From Sulfitobacter mediterraneus (GTDB lineage Bacteria; Pseudomonadota; Alphaproteobacteria; Rhodobacterales; Rhodobacteraceae): DNA of 64,000 bases. Shown piece by piece: positions 42,598 to 51,721 of this stretch (its first letter is position 1; each line of letters begins with the position of its first letter). The notes beneath the pieces were generated by a model. That model was not told the origin of the DNA, ran no database searches, and was given only the letters and a program-made list of their open reading frames with translations. Both the position numbers and the translations under genes were made by a program. The stretch spans positions 1-64,000 of the forward strand of contig NZ_QBKU01000007.1 of assembly GCF_003054325.1 (NCBI RefSeq). The letters run 5' to 3'.

Positions 42598-44148
42598 GTG
42601 ACGCAAGACATTTTTATCGGCGGCGGCGGCGAAGACTACGCCACCAAACAATTCCTGAATATTGGCTATGCCAACCGCCACGGGTTGATCGCAGGGGCCA
42701 CAGGGACCGGTAAAACAGTCACTTTGCAAATTCTGGCCGAAGGGTTTGCAAATCAGGGTGTGCCCGTGTTCCTGTCCGACGTCAAAGGTGATCTGTCCGG
42801 CCTCGCCAAATCGGGCAGCGCGGCACATAGGCTGCATGACGCCTTCACCAGTCGCGCTGAAAAGATCGGGTTTGATGACTATCTTTATGAGGCTTTCCCC
42901 GTCACTTTTTGGGATCTCTACGGCAAGCAAGGCCACCCTGTCCGGACAACGGTGTCCGAGATGGGGCCGTTGTTGTTGGCGCAGCTTCTTGGCCTGACAG
43001 AGGCGCAGGAAGGCATTTTAAACATCGCCTTTCGGGTCGCGGATGAAGACGGCTTGGCGCTGCTTGATCTGAAGGATTTGCAAGCCCTGTTGGTTTGGAT
43101 TGGGGAAAATGCCAAGGATCTCGCCTTGCGCTATGGCAATGTCTCTGCTGCTTCGGTCGGGGCGATCCAACGGCGGTTGCTGGTGCTGGAGAACCAGGGC
43201 GCGGCGGATCTATTTGGCGAACCGGCGCTGGCCCTCAGCGATCTGATGCGCACCGATGCGGATGGGCGCGGGGCGATCAATATCCTTGCGGCGGACAAAC
43301 TGATGGCCGCGCCCAAGCTTTACGCAACCTTCCTTTTGTGGCTGCTGTCCGAATTGTTCGAGGAACTGCCAGAGGTCGGCGATCCGGACAAACCCAAACT
43401 GGTGTTCTTTTTCGACGAGGCGCATCTGCTTTTTGATGACGCGCCCAAGGCGCTGGTGGATAAGGTCGAACAGGTGGCGCGATTGATCCGGTCCAAGGGG
43501 GTTGGTGTTTATTTCATCACCCAGAACCCTGCGGATGTGCCCGACGATATTCTGGGCCAGCTTGGCAACCGGGTGCAGCATGCCTTGCGGGCGTTTACGG
43601 CCAAAGACCGAAAAGAGCTGCGCATGGCGGCGGAAACCTACCGCGAGAACCCGCGTTTTGACACCGAAGAGGCGATCCGTGAGGTCGGTGTGGGCGAGGC
43701 AGTGACGTCTTTTCTGCAAAAGAAAGGTGTGCCGGGCATTGTTGAGCGGACATTGATCCGCCCGCCGTCTTCGCAGCTTGGCCCGATCACGCCGATGGAA
43801 CGGTCAGGGGTGATGGCCGCGTCGCCGATGTCCGGCAAATACGACAAGCGGCTGGATCGCGAATCCGCCTTTGAGATTTTACGCAAGCGGGCCGATGACG
43901 CCGCGAAAGAGGCGGCCGAGGCGGAAGAGAAGGCCGAAGAAGTGGAGACGCCAGCATTGCGCGAGTTCAACAATGCCCGGCGCTATGCGGGCAAGGGCGT
44001 GACCCGCTCCACCTCGCGGCGACCCCGCCGCAAGTCGCAAGAGGGGTTCGGCGCAGCCGTGGCGCAGGTGGTGATTAAGGAATTGAAAGGCACAACCGGA
44101 CGCCGCATCGTGCGCGGTATTTTGGGCGGCCTGTTCAAAGGGCGGTAA
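42598..44148 (+). CDS. DUF853 family HerA-like ATPase (YjgR type)
   Basis: 516-residue cytoplasmic P-loop ATPase. Walker A is HGLIAGATGTGKTVTLQIL (about 29-45), Walker B KLVFFFDEAHLLFDDAPKAL (about 263-280), and an arginine/sensor region GVGVYFITQNPADVPDDILGQLGNR follows. The C-terminal 90 residues are charged and Arg-rich (STSRRPRRKSQ). Relatives of HerA/FtsK act on DNA, but the function of the YjgR branch is unknown. Start is GTG 42598 with GAGGAG seven bases upstream. A GNAT gene follows eight bases later. Confidence 0.88.
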   Translation: MTQDIFIGGGGEDYATKQFLNIGYANRHGLIAGATGTGKTVTLQILAEGFANQGVPVFLSDVKGDLSGLAKSGSAAHRLHDAFTSRAEKIGFDDYLYEAFPVTFWDLYGKQGHPVRTTVSEMGPLLLAQLLGLTEAQEGILNIAFRVADEDGLALLDLKDLQALLVWIGENAKDLALRYGNVSAASVGAIQRRLLVLENQGAADLFGEPALALSDLMRTDADGRGAINILAADKLMAAPKLYATFLLWLLSELFEELPEVGDPDKPKLVFFFDEAHLLFDDAPKALVDKVEQVARLIRSKGVGVYFITQNPADVPDDILGQLGNRVQHALRAFTAKDRKELRMAAETYRENPRFDTEEAIREVGVGEAVTSFLQKKGVPGIVERTLIRPPSSQLGPITPMERSGVMAASPMSGKYDKRLDRESAFEILRKRADDAAKEAAEAEEKAEEVETPALREFNNARRYAGKGVTRSTSRRPRRKSQEGFGAAVAQVVIKELKGTTGRRIVRGILGGLFKGR

Positions 44149-44156
44149 TAGTTTCC

Positions 44157-44633
44157 ATGGAAAACCAAACTGTTGAAGTGATCTTACGCCCTGCGGAGGA
44201 GAATGACGCGCAGGGCATTTCGAATGTCTTGGCGGCCTTGAAGGCCGCTGGAAAACGGCGCACAGCAGGGGATGCGGAGGAGGTTATGGGCCATTACATC
44301 ACTCATCCTGACCGCATCCAATGCACGGTGGCCGAGGTTGACGGGCAGGTGATCGGCTTTCAATCCTTGCGATTGGCGACGCTGGGCAACCCTTATGGCA
44401 CACCGGAGGGATGGGGCATCATCGGCACCCATATTCACCCCTCTGCAGCGCGTTGCGGGGTTGGCAAAAGGCTGGCTGGGCAGACGATCAAAGTGGCGCT
44501 GGTGGCGGGATTGCGACATGTGGAAGCGCAGATCGGGACGGAAAATGCAGCCGGGCTGGCGTATTACGGATCCATCGGTTTTGTTGACAGTGATGAAGCC
44601 GGGGTGAAGGTGCTGAACCTACCGGAGATTTGA
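44157..44633 (+). CDS. GNAT-family N-acetyltransferase
   Basis: 158-residue acetyl-CoA-dependent acyltransferase. The fold is visible from ILRPAEENDAQGISNVL through VDGQVIGFQSL, GTHIHPSAARCGVGKRLAG (acetyl-CoA pyrophosphate loop, in the form R-C-G-V-G-K) and AGLAYYGSIGFVDSD near the end. The acceptor is unknown. It lies eight bases after the DUF853 gene and is probably co-transcribed with it. Confidence 0.85.
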   Translation: MENQTVEVILRPAEENDAQGISNVLAALKAAGKRRTAGDAEEVMGHYITHPDRIQCTVAEVDGQVIGFQSLRLATLGNPYGTPEGWGIIGTHIHPSAARCGVGKRLAGQTIKVALVAGLRHVEAQIGTENAAGLAYYGSIGFVDSDEAGVKVLNLPEI

Positions 44634-44695
44634 GATGGATAACCATCGGGGGCGAACCGGCCAAGGCGCTTTGATCCTATTTCACAGGCTTATGG

Positions 44696-45295
44696 TCATA
44701 CATCGAACCAGTTGATGGTTGGTCCCAAGTTGTGAACCGGTGTCGACGCGACCTTGCCATGTGACCCCCAGGCGTGATGGATATGCCCGCACAGCAGCAA
44801 CTGAGGCGCGAGGTTTTCCGCTGCATCCCGGATTGCAATGCTACCTTCGTGATTGCCATTGTTTTGCAGATCAGCCGCGCCAAATGGCGGCGTATGGGTG
44901 ATCAAAACCGCGTTTGGCGGACAAGCGGTTAGCATCTTTGCGGCATTGACCTCTGTCTCTGAGGCGTTCCAGTGAAATGTATTTCTGGACGGGATCTCGC
45001 CGCCCAATCCAAAGAATGAAATACCGCGCAAAGTCATTCCCGCCCCGTGAAGATAATGCAGGTTTTGCGCTTGGCCACAGATGTGTTCGATCTCGGATGG
45101 CGCGTCATGATTGCCATGGACCACGACGAGCGGCACGCGGCACTGGGCGAGAATATCCAATGTGTCTTTTGCACCTGTTCTCTTGGTCGCAAAATCGCCC
45201 GCGCCGACAACGATATCGGCCTCGACGCTGGCCGACAGGATCACATTGGCGGCATCTTTGTCGCGGTGCAGGTCGGAGAAGGCGAGAATTTTCAC
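44696..45295 (-). CDS. Calcineurin-like metallophosphoesterase
   Basis: 199-residue two-metal phosphoesterase. Metal ligands occur in order: FSDLHRD (8-14), VVGAGDFA (about 32), VHGNHDAP (about 60), LITHTPPFG (about 120) and CGHIHHAWG (about 160). Start is a GTG at 45295 that overlaps the stop of the EamA gene by four bases (GTGA); no better ATG exists in the frame. The substrate could be a phosphodiester or phosphoprotein; nothing nearby points to it. Confidence 0.85.
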   Translation of the reverse strand: MKILAFSDLHRDKDAANVILSASVEADIVVGAGDFATKRTGAKDTLDILAQCRVPLVVVHGNHDAPSEIEHICGQAQNLHYLHGAGMTLRGISFFGLGGEIPSRNTFHWNASETEVNAAKMLTACPPNAVLITHTPPFGAADLQNNGNHEGSIAIRDAAENLAPQLLLCGHIHHAWGSHGKVASTPVHNLGPTINWFDV

Positions 45296-46140
45296 GATCT
45301 TGCGTACCGCAGTAAAATCGCGCCAAGCAGGGCAGAGAAAGTTGAGAAAACCTTTACCAAGTTCAGCGGTTCTTTCAGAAAGAACACTCCGATCAGAAGG
45401 GCGAAGACAATGCTTGTCTCTCGCAGCGCTGTAACCAATGCGATCGGCGCCTGGGTGAAGGCCCATGTAACAACAGCATAGGCGATGAAGGACGCGCCGC
45501 CACCAAGCACTAGAATGGGCAGGCCGGTCCGGGGGATTGCCCGCAGGGTTTGTGGTGATCTGGCCGCGAGATAGGCAATCATCAAGATCCCGTTGCCCAA
45601 TGAAAGCCAGCAATAGAACCCCAAGGAGGTGCCCGCAATCCGCGCTCCGACCCCGTCCACCAAGGAATATGACGCAATGAAAACGCCGGTTGTCAAAGCA
45701 AAGGCGGCGGCGTTTTTGTTTTGCTGGCCATCGCTTTGCCTGACCAGTGCCAGACTGATGATGCCCAAGCCAATGATCGCAATCGCAAGGAGTTCGAGCC
45801 CGTTAAGGTGAACCCCGAGAACCAGCACAGAGAAAACCGCAACGATCAACGGGGCAGAGCCACGCGCAATTGGGTAAACCTGCGTCAGGTCGCCCATTTT
45901 ATACGACTGGAGCAAAAACAGCTGATACCCGAAATGAAGCACGAGCCCGCCCGCAAGATATGGCAGGCTTTCGGCGGCTGGCAGCGGCACAAACGGAAGT
46001 GCCACAAGCGCAATGGGAAGATGCCCGATCACAACGGCACCCATACTGAGCGTTTTGTCAGCCCCTCCCTTGACCAAGGCGTTCCACGCCGCATGGAGGA
46101 GGGCAGCGCCTATGACCGCCACAAAGACCAAACCGCTCAT
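45292..46140 (-). CDS. EamA/DMT-family transporter
   Basis: 282-residue inner-membrane protein with ten hydrophobic segments in two EamA repeats. The first repeat opens with AALLHAAWNALVKGGADK, and the second has the PIALVTALRETSIVFALLIGVFFLKEPL motif at its end. Relatives export amino acids, nucleotide sugars or other metabolites; the substrate is not evident. First gene of a two-gene leftward unit with the metallophosphoesterase. Confidence 0.87.
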   Translation of the reverse strand: MSGLVFVAVIGAALLHAAWNALVKGGADKTLSMGAVVIGHLPIALVALPFVPLPAAESLPYLAGGLVLHFGYQLFLLQSYKMGDLTQVYPIARGSAPLIVAVFSVLVLGVHLNGLELLAIAIIGLGIISLALVRQSDGQQNKNAAAFALTTGVFIASYSLVDGVGARIAGTSLGFYCWLSLGNGILMIAYLAARSPQTLRAIPRTGLPILVLGGGASFIAYAVVTWAFTQAPIALVTALRETSIVFALLIGVFFLKEPLNLVKVFSTFSALLGAILLRYARS

Positions 46141-46202
46141 TTGTAAACCTTTCGATAGGGCCGCGCCATTCCAGGCATCGGCCGGTATCCGTCAGCCAAA
46201 AG

Positions 46203-46231
46203 AAAAGGCCCCGCAGTTTGCGGGGCCTTTT
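46203..46231 (-). terminator. Rho-independent terminator of the liv operon
   Basis: AAGGCCCCGC paired with GCGGGGCCTTTT around AGTTT, flanked by A and T runs, directly after the livM stop. It can act in both directions. Confidence 0.9.
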
Positions 46232-46234
46232 GAT

Positions 46235-47539
46235 TTATTTCTCAGGGATCAAACCGCGTGGGCTGAACCTGAGGACCAGGATCAGAACCAGACCCATGGT
46301 GAGCAAACGCATGTGCGCCGCGCTTTCCAACAAGTGCGCCTTAAGCGCCGATCCTTCGGCCATGCCGGAGGTGACAAGGTTCATCAACCACAGGCCCATC
46401 GGCTCGACCTGCACCCAAAGGAACCAGATCAGGAACCCGCCCAAAACCGCGCCAAGGTTGTTGCCCGATCCGCCAACGATCACCATCACCCAGATCAGAA
46501 AGGTAAAGCGCAGCGGCTGGTAGGTGCCGGGGGTTAGCTGGCTGTCCATCGTGGTCATCATTGCGCCGGCAATGCCGCAGATCGCGGAGCCGAGAATAAA
46601 GACCTGCAAATGCCTTGCGGTGACGTCTTTGCCCATCGCCTCTGCGGCGACCTCATTGTCGCGGATCGCCCGCAGCATCCGGCCCCAAGGGGAATGCAGC
46701 GCCCGTTGGCTCAGCCACATCAGGATGATCAGAACCGCCGCAAACAGCAGGATATAAAGAACTTTGACCCAAAGCGTGGATGCTTCAACCGGGGTGAACC
46801 CGAACGAGGCCGCCCGTTCGACAAAACTTGCACTGCCCTGCAAATCAATCTCATACGGCACCGGGCGCGGCACGCCGATCACGTTCTTCACGCCGCGCGT
46901 TAGCCAGTCTTCGTTTTTGAGGATTGCGATGATGATTTCGGCGATGCCAAGGGTCGCAATGGCCAGATAGTCAGAGCGCAGGCCAAGGGCTGTTTTGCCG
47001 ATGATCCAAGCCGCAGCAGCCGCAAAGAGCCCCCCCACTGGCCATGCCAGCAACACAGGCAGGCCAAGACCGCCCAGATAGCCGGTTTGCGCCGGGTTGA
47101 TCTCTTCGACCAGCTCCACCGCTGGATCCAGCAGACCGCGGAAGACAAAGAAACCGATCACAAGCATGGCAATCACGGCGAGATTGCGCAACCAGCCCTT
47201 TGCCAATGTCTTGGCAAGGATGATCGCGGCAAAGACCGTACCGGCACCCAGCAGCAAGGCCCCAACCACATTCCATCCGCCCGCACGCATCGCACCTTCG
47301 GTGGGCGGCATCCCGATCAGAACTGCCGCCAGCCCGCCAAGGGCGACAAAGCCCATGACACCGACGTTAAAGAGGCCCGCAAACCCCCATTGCAGGTTCA
47401 CGCCCAGCGCCATGATGGATGAGATCAGACCCATCGCCACAATCAGCAGCGCCGAGTTCCAGCTTTGCACAAAGCCGACATAGATGATCAGCAGTGCGAT
47501 GATGCCAAACAGCATCGTGTTTTTGAGCGTCTCGTTCAT
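46235..47539 (-). CDS. livM: Branched-chain amino acid ABC transporter permease LivM
   Basis: 434-residue inner-membrane permease with about ten hydrophobic segments. It contains the LivM signatures LQWGFAGLFNVGVMGFVALGG (about 49-69), ALRSDYLAIATLGIAEIIIAIL (about 183-204) and the EAA-like cytoplasmic loop SPWGRMLRAIRDNEVAAEAMGKD (about 290-312), which contacts the ATPases. It is the last gene of the operon and overlaps livH by four bases. The transporter imports leucine, isoleucine, valine or related amino acids or amides. Confidence 0.9.
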   Translation of the reverse strand: MNETLKNTMLFGIIALLIIYVGFVQSWNSALLIVAMGLISSIMALGVNLQWGFAGLFNVGVMGFVALGGLAAVLIGMPPTEGAMRAGGWNVVGALLLGAGTVFAAIILAKTLAKGWLRNLAVIAMLVIGFFVFRGLLDPAVELVEEINPAQTGYLGGLGLPVLLAWPVGGLFAAAAAWIIGKTALGLRSDYLAIATLGIAEIIIAILKNEDWLTRGVKNVIGVPRPVPYEIDLQGSASFVERAASFGFTPVEASTLWVKVLYILLFAAVLIILMWLSQRALHSPWGRMLRAIRDNEVAAEAMGKDVTARHLQVFILGSAICGIAGAMMTTMDSQLTPGTYQPLRFTFLIWVMVIVGGSGNNLGAVLGGFLIWFLWVQVEPMGLWLMNLVTSGMAEGSALKAHLLESAAHMRLLTMGLVLILVLRFSPRGLIPEK

Positions 47540-48546
47540 GTCGATTGCCCCTTGAACAGTCCGGTAGGTTTGATCAGCAACACAATCAGCAAGATCACAA
47601 AGCTGACCGCAAATTTGTAATCCGTGCTCATCAGCTGCACGAGCCCGCTGGGCTCAAGGCTGTCAGGCATCAGATAAACAAGGATCTTTTTCCACGCATA
47701 GGTGATCGTCACCTCGGAAAAGGCGATCACAAAACCGCCTGCAATGGCGCCAATGGGATTGCCCAGACCACCCACAATTGCCGCTGCAAAGATCGGCAGC
47801 AAAAGTTGGAAATAGGTGAAGGGTTTGAAGGATTTATCCAGCCCGTAAAGCACCCCTGCGATGGTTGCGAGTGTGGCCACAATCATCCATGTGATCATCA
47901 CAACCCGCTCGGGGTTGATCCCCGACAGCAGCGCCAGATCCTCATTGTCTGAATAGGCGCGCATGGACTTGCCAGCGCGGGTGCGGTTCAGGAACCAAAA
48001 CAGCAGCGCCACAACGATAATGGCGGTGATGATGGTGATGCCTTGGGTGGTTTTGAACGACAAACCTTCGCTCAAACCCGTGGCTTTTTTGAATTCCCGC
48101 GCCGAGATGATGAAGCGTTGACCGTCGAAAAAGTTCTGGTCATCCGCACCAATGATAAACCGGGTTACACCGTTGTAGATAAAGGTGATGCCAAGGCTGA
48201 CAATCACAAGGATCACCGGTTTCGCCTTTTTCTCACGGTAGAATTTGTAAACGGTTCTGTCGGTAAACAGCAAAAGCAGGATGGCAAAACCGATGCCAAA
48301 GGGCAGGGCCAAGAGGGCGGTTGGCAGTGGCCCCAGCGAAAGGCCCCAGGACTGAAACAGCCATGTGACCAGCACAGTGGCCATCGCGCCCAGCGCCATG
48401 GTGTCACCATGGGCAAAGTTCGAGAACCGCAGGATGCCATACACCAGCGTGACGCCCAACGCGCCAAGCGCCAGTTGCGACCCATAGGCGACGCCGGGCA
48501 CAAAGACGTAGTTGAGGAAAGCGACGATTGCGTTGAGTAGGTCCAT
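47536..48546 (-). CDS. livH: Branched-chain amino acid ABC transporter permease LivH
   Basis: 336-residue inner-membrane permease with about eight hydrophobic segments. Motifs are GALGVTLVYGILRFSNFAHGD (about 27-47) and the cytoplasmic coupling loop GKSMRAYSDNEDLALLSGINPERV (about 192-215). It is slightly longer than E. coli LivH (308), owing to an inserted loop around residues 140-170. Stop overlaps the livM start (ATGA); three bases separate it from livF. Confidence 0.9.
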   Translation of the reverse strand: MDLLNAIVAFLNYVFVPGVAYGSQLALGALGVTLVYGILRFSNFAHGDTMALGAMATVLVTWLFQSWGLSLGPLPTALLALPFGIGFAILLLLFTDRTVYKFYREKKAKPVILVIVSLGITFIYNGVTRFIIGADDQNFFDGQRFIISAREFKKATGLSEGLSFKTTQGITIITAIIVVALLFWFLNRTRAGKSMRAYSDNEDLALLSGINPERVVMITWMIVATLATIAGVLYGLDKSFKPFTYFQLLLPIFAAAIVGGLGNPIGAIAGGFVIAFSEVTITYAWKKILVYLMPDSLEPSGLVQLMSTDYKFAVSFVILLIVLLIKPTGLFKGQST

Positions 48547-48549
48547 GGC

Positions 48550-49371
48550 TCAGCCCCCCAAGAACGATTTGCGGACTTCCGGATCAGCCAGAAGTTCTTT
48601 GCCGGTGCCGGAATAGGCGTTGGCGCCTTGAACCAGAACATAGCCTTTGTCAGCGATTTCAAGCGCTTGGCGGGCATTTTGTTCCACCATCAGGATCGGA
48701 ATGCCCGTGCGGGCCACCTCGATGATGCGGTCGAACAACTCGTCCATCACAATGGGGGATACGCCCGCTGTGGGTTCATCCAGCATCAGAACCTTGGGCT
48801 GGGTCATCAGGGCACGGCCCACGGCCACCTGTTGTCGCTGCCCGCCTGACAATTCCCCCGCCGCTTGCTTGCGCTTTTCCTTGAGGATCGGGAACAGGTC
48901 ATAGACTTGCGCCATGGTATCGCTGAAATCATCGCGGCGAATGAAGGCGCCCATCTCAAGGTTTTCTTCGACCGTCATGGAGGTGAAGATGTTCGAGGTT
49001 TGCGGGACAAAACCCATGCCTTTGGCAACGCGGTCTTGCGGGCTGAGGTTGGTGATGTCTTCACCATCCAGCCGCACACTGCCCGACCGGACATCCAGCA
49101 TCCCGAACACGGCTTTCATCGCGGTGGATTTGCCAGCGCCATTGGGGCCAACGATCACGGCGATCTCGCCCTGTTCCACGGCGATGGTGCAATCATGCAG
49201 GATGTCGGGCCCTTTTCCATAGCCGCCAGTCATTGTGTCGCCAATCAGAAAGGGACCGCCCGGCGCGGAAAAGCTGGTGCCGCTGGACTTGGGGATCTGG
49301 CTGCCCATGCCCTTGGGGTTGGTGATCGAGGCGTCTTTGTTGCCGCGATCGTCGTAAGGATCACTGCTCAT
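48550..49371 (-). CDS. livF: Branched-chain amino acid ABC transporter ATPase LivF
   Basis: 273-residue ATP-binding subunit. Walker A is GPNGAGKSTAMKAV, the Q-loop GFVPQTSNIF, the ABC signature LSGGQRQQVAVGRAL, and Walker B VLMLDEPTAGVSP. Unlike usual LivF (about 235) it has an N-terminal extension of about 50 Ser/Gly/Pro-rich residues before DILHDCTIAVEQG. ATG 49371 has AAGGAT seven bases upstream; it lies inside the end of a small ORF that bridges livG and livF. Confidence 0.9.
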   Translation of the reverse strand: MSSDPYDDRGNKDASITNPKGMGSQIPKSSGTSFSAPGGPFLIGDTMTGGYGKGPDILHDCTIAVEQGEIAVIVGPNGAGKSTAMKAVFGMLDVRSGSVRLDGEDITNLSPQDRVAKGMGFVPQTSNIFTSMTVEENLEMGAFIRRDDFSDTMAQVYDLFPILKEKRKQAAGELSGGQRQQVAVGRALMTQPKVLMLDEPTAGVSPIVMDELFDRIIEVARTGIPILMVEQNARQALEIADKGYVLVQGANAYSGTGKELLADPEVRKSFLGG

Positions 49372-49468
49372 GCGTTTTATCCTTTTGAAAATGCGCTGAA
49401 ACAAGCGGCGTTGTGGCCAACTTGGTGAGGGGGGCAGCTTGTGCTGCCGTCATGGCGAGCCGCATCAT
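49361..49468 (-). CDS. Possible 35-residue coupling ORF between livG and livF
   Basis: An ORF of 35 codons starts at an ATG overlapping the livG stop (ATGA, 49468-49465) and its stop lies eight bases past the livF start. It reads MMRLAMTAAQAAPLTKLATT and ends KDKTHEQ. No family is recognised. The exact fit between the two genes suggests that ribosomes leaving livG translate this ORF and deliver to livF; it may be a true small protein, a coupling device, or chance. Confidence 0.4.
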   Translation of the reverse strand: MMRLAMTAAQAAPLTKLATTPLVSAHFQKDKTHEQ

Positions 49469-50247
49469 GCGCCCACCTGCGCCTTGTTCTTGAGGCCGGT
49501 GCCAAGATAGGCTTCGATGACCTGTTCGTTGGCTTTGATCTCGGCCAGGGTGCCTTGGGCCAGAACATGACCTTCGGCCATACAGATCACCGGATCGCAC
49601 AGACGGCCAATGAAATCCATGTCGTGTTCAATGACCACGAAGGTATAGCCGCGTTCTTTGTTCAGGCGGATGATCGCGTCGCCAATGGTGTTGAGCAAGG
49701 TGCGGTTCACGCCCGCGCCGACCTCGTCGAGGAATACGATCTTGGCATCCACCATCATCGTGCGGCCCAGCTCCAGCAGCTTTTTCTGCCCGCCAGAGAT
49801 CTGGCCTGCCTTGTGGTCGGCCAGATGTTCGACGGTCAGGAATTCCAGCACCTCGTCGGCCTTGGCCCTCAGGGCGCGTTCTTCATCCGCGATGCGTTTG
49901 CGGCCAAACCATGTGTTCCACAGTGTTTCACCCGATTGCCCGCCCGGCACCATCATCAGGTTTTCGCGGCAGGACATGGAGGCAAATTCATGCGCAATCT
50001 GGAAGGTGCGCAATAGCCCTTTGTGAAAAAGCTCGTGCGGGGGCATCCCGGTGATGTCTTCCCCGTCCATGTAAACGCGGCCAGAGGTCGGTTTGAGAAC
50101 CCCGGCGATCACGTTGAAAAGAGTGGTTTTTCCGGCGCCATTTGGGCCGATCAGCCCGGTGATGGAACCTTGTTCGATAGACAGGCTGGCCCCGTCCACG
50201 GCATGAAAGCCGCCGAAGTGTTTGTGCAGGTCGTCAACGACGATCAT
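49465..50247 (-). CDS. livG: Branched-chain amino acid ABC transporter ATPase LivG
   Basis: 260-residue ATP-binding subunit. Walker A GPNGAGKTTLFNVIAG (about 33-48), Q-loop region LLRTFQIAHEFASMSCRENL, signature ISGGQKKLLELGRTMM, Walker B KIVFLDEVGAGVN (Glu after Asp present; the usual Pro-Thr is Val-Gly) and switch His in VIEHDMDF. It follows livK after a 98-base gap containing a hairpin. It pairs with LivF at the permease dimer. Confidence 0.9.
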   Translation of the reverse strand: MIVVDDLHKHFGGFHAVDGASLSIEQGSITGLIGPNGAGKTTLFNVIAGVLKPTSGRVYMDGEDITGMPPHELFHKGLLRTFQIAHEFASMSCRENLMMVPGGQSGETLWNTWFGRKRIADEERALRAKADEVLEFLTVEHLADHKAGQISGGQKKLLELGRTMMVDAKIVFLDEVGAGVNRTLLNTIGDAIIRLNKERGYTFVVIEHDMDFIGRLCDPVICMAEGHVLAQGTLAEIKANEQVIEAYLGTGLKNKAQVGA

Positions 50248-50294
50248 ATGTTTTCCCCGTGCCGGCCTTGTTGGCCGGTCCCCTTATGAAGATA

Positions 50295-50315
50295 CAGCCC
50301 GGAGTGTCCGGGCTG
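50295..50315 (-). other. Intercistronic hairpin between livK and livG
   Basis: Perfect eight-base stem CAGCCCGG/CCGGGCTG with loop of five, not followed by a U run on the minus strand. It probably acts as an mRNA-stabilising or partly terminating element that keeps the binding protein more abundant than the rest, as known for other ABC operons. Confidence 0.6.
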
Positions 50316-50345
50316 CATCTCGTGTTTTTTGTGGTCGAAGAGGGC

Positions 50346-51539
50346 TTATTTGAAACCGATGGTTTCGTTTTTGCCGTCTTTGATCTCGATCATGCGGTAG
50401 GTGCCCGCAGATTCGCCGGGGCCAATCAGCTCAACCGCGGAGGCGCCAACGTAGTCTACGTCTTTGCCCGCTTTGATCAGCTCAAGCGCTTTGCCCAGAT
50501 CACCAGGATAGATCTTTTCGCCTGGCGCGTTGGCCACGTCGAGGATCTTGTCTTTGTAGTCAGCCGGATCCATGGACCCTGCCGCCTGCATCGCCATCAG
50601 GAACAGCGCTGCTGCGTCATAGGCTTCCGGTGCGTAGGGGGATGTGCCGTCAAAACCTTCGGCTTCGGCCATCTTGGTGAAGGTCTCGATGCCGTTGCCC
50701 TGAGAGCCGGCGATCTGACCGTAAGACCCGTTCAGGTCTGGACCAATGGTTTTTGGCAGGTTTTCACCGATCATGCCGCCTGGCAGACCGAACTGATCCC
50801 ATGCGCCGGCGTCCAGCGCCGCTTTGATGATGCCTGCGCCGCCTTGGTCAAGGTAGCCCGCAACAACCAGCAGATCACCGCCAGCAGATGCCAGTGCGCC
50901 AACTTCAGCAGAGTAATCCGCTTTGCCGTCTTCGTGCGCCGCTACGATGGTCACTTCGCCGCCAACCGCTTTGAACGAGGATTCGATGGCGTCCGCCAGA
51001 CCCTTGCCGTAGTCGTTGTTGGTATATGTCAGCGCGATGGATTTGACGCCGCGCTCTTGCAGGATTTCTGCCATAACCTGACCTTCACGTGCATCCGATG
51101 GGGATGTCCGGAAGAACAGACCGTTGTCTTCCATTGTGGTCAGGCCTGGGGATGTCGCGGAAGGCGAAATCATGACCATGCCGTTTGGAATGGCAACGTT
51201 TTGCAGAACCGCGCCGGTCACACCGGAGCAATCCGCACCGATGATGCCGCTTACGCCTTCGGCGATCAGACGTTCGGCAGAGGCCACAGCCAGACCGTTG
51301 TCGATACAGCCGCTGTCTGCGCGGATGGATGTGACTTTTGCGCCGTCCAGCAGCATGCCGCTGTCGGTGACTTCTTTCATCGCCAGCTCAGCGCCCGCAG
51401 ACATTGGACCGGTCAGCGATTCAATCGGGCCGGTAAAGCCAAATTCAACGCCCAGTTTCACTTCTTTTGCGTGGCCGTCGGCCATTGCCGTTGTCGCCAC
51501 AAGAGCCGCGGCCGTTGTGGCCAAAAGCATCTTCTTCAT
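50346..51539 (-). CDS. livK: Branched-chain amino acid ABC transporter substrate-binding protein LivK
   Basis: 397-residue periplasmic binding protein. Signal peptide MKKMLLATTAAALVATTAMA is followed by KEVKLGVEFGFTGPIESL, the type I binding-fold start, with GAELAMKEV and the ligand-site strand IIGADCSGVTGAV, then YTNNDYGKGLADA. It is the first gene of the operon; GGGAGA lies before ATG 51539. An imperfect guess at ligands: branched-chain amino acids or related amides; the family also includes urea and aromatic binders. Confidence 0.9.
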   Translation of the reverse strand: MKKMLLATTAAALVATTAMADGHAKEVKLGVEFGFTGPIESLTGPMSAGAELAMKEVTDSGMLLDGAKVTSIRADSGCIDNGLAVASAERLIAEGVSGIIGADCSGVTGAVLQNVAIPNGMVMISPSATSPGLTTMEDNGLFFRTSPSDAREGQVMAEILQERGVKSIALTYTNNDYGKGLADAIESSFKAVGGEVTIVAAHEDGKADYSAEVGALASAGGDLLVVAGYLDQGGAGIIKAALDAGAWDQFGLPGGMIGENLPKTIGPDLNGSYGQIAGSQGNGIETFTKMAEAEGFDGTSPYAPEAYDAAALFLMAMQAAGSMDPADYKDKILDVANAPGEKIYPGDLGKALELIKAGKDVDYVGASAVELIGPGESAGTYRMIEIKDGKNETIGFK

Positions 51540-51619
51540 GAGGTATCTCCCTTGTTGGAACGTAACGTTCGGCGCAAAGGTTAGGCAAAGGCCTTGAAAA
51601 AGAAAAGCGGTTTTTACGG

Positions 51620-51636
51620 ATTGCAGATGCTGCAAT
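51620..51636. promoter_or_regulatory. Palindrome upstream of livK
   Basis: ATTGCAGATGCTGCAAT, perfect seven-base arms around three bases, lies 81 bases before livK and 86 before the divergent sugar-dehydrogenase gene. It looks like an operator of a dimeric regulator. I cannot assign the regulator. Confidence 0.5.
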
Positions 51637-51721
51637 GTCCTTGTCTGCATATCAATTCACGACAATTTATTGCTTGAAATGGTCGATATGCGGGACAGAT
51701 GTTCAAAAACGGAGGTGCGTT

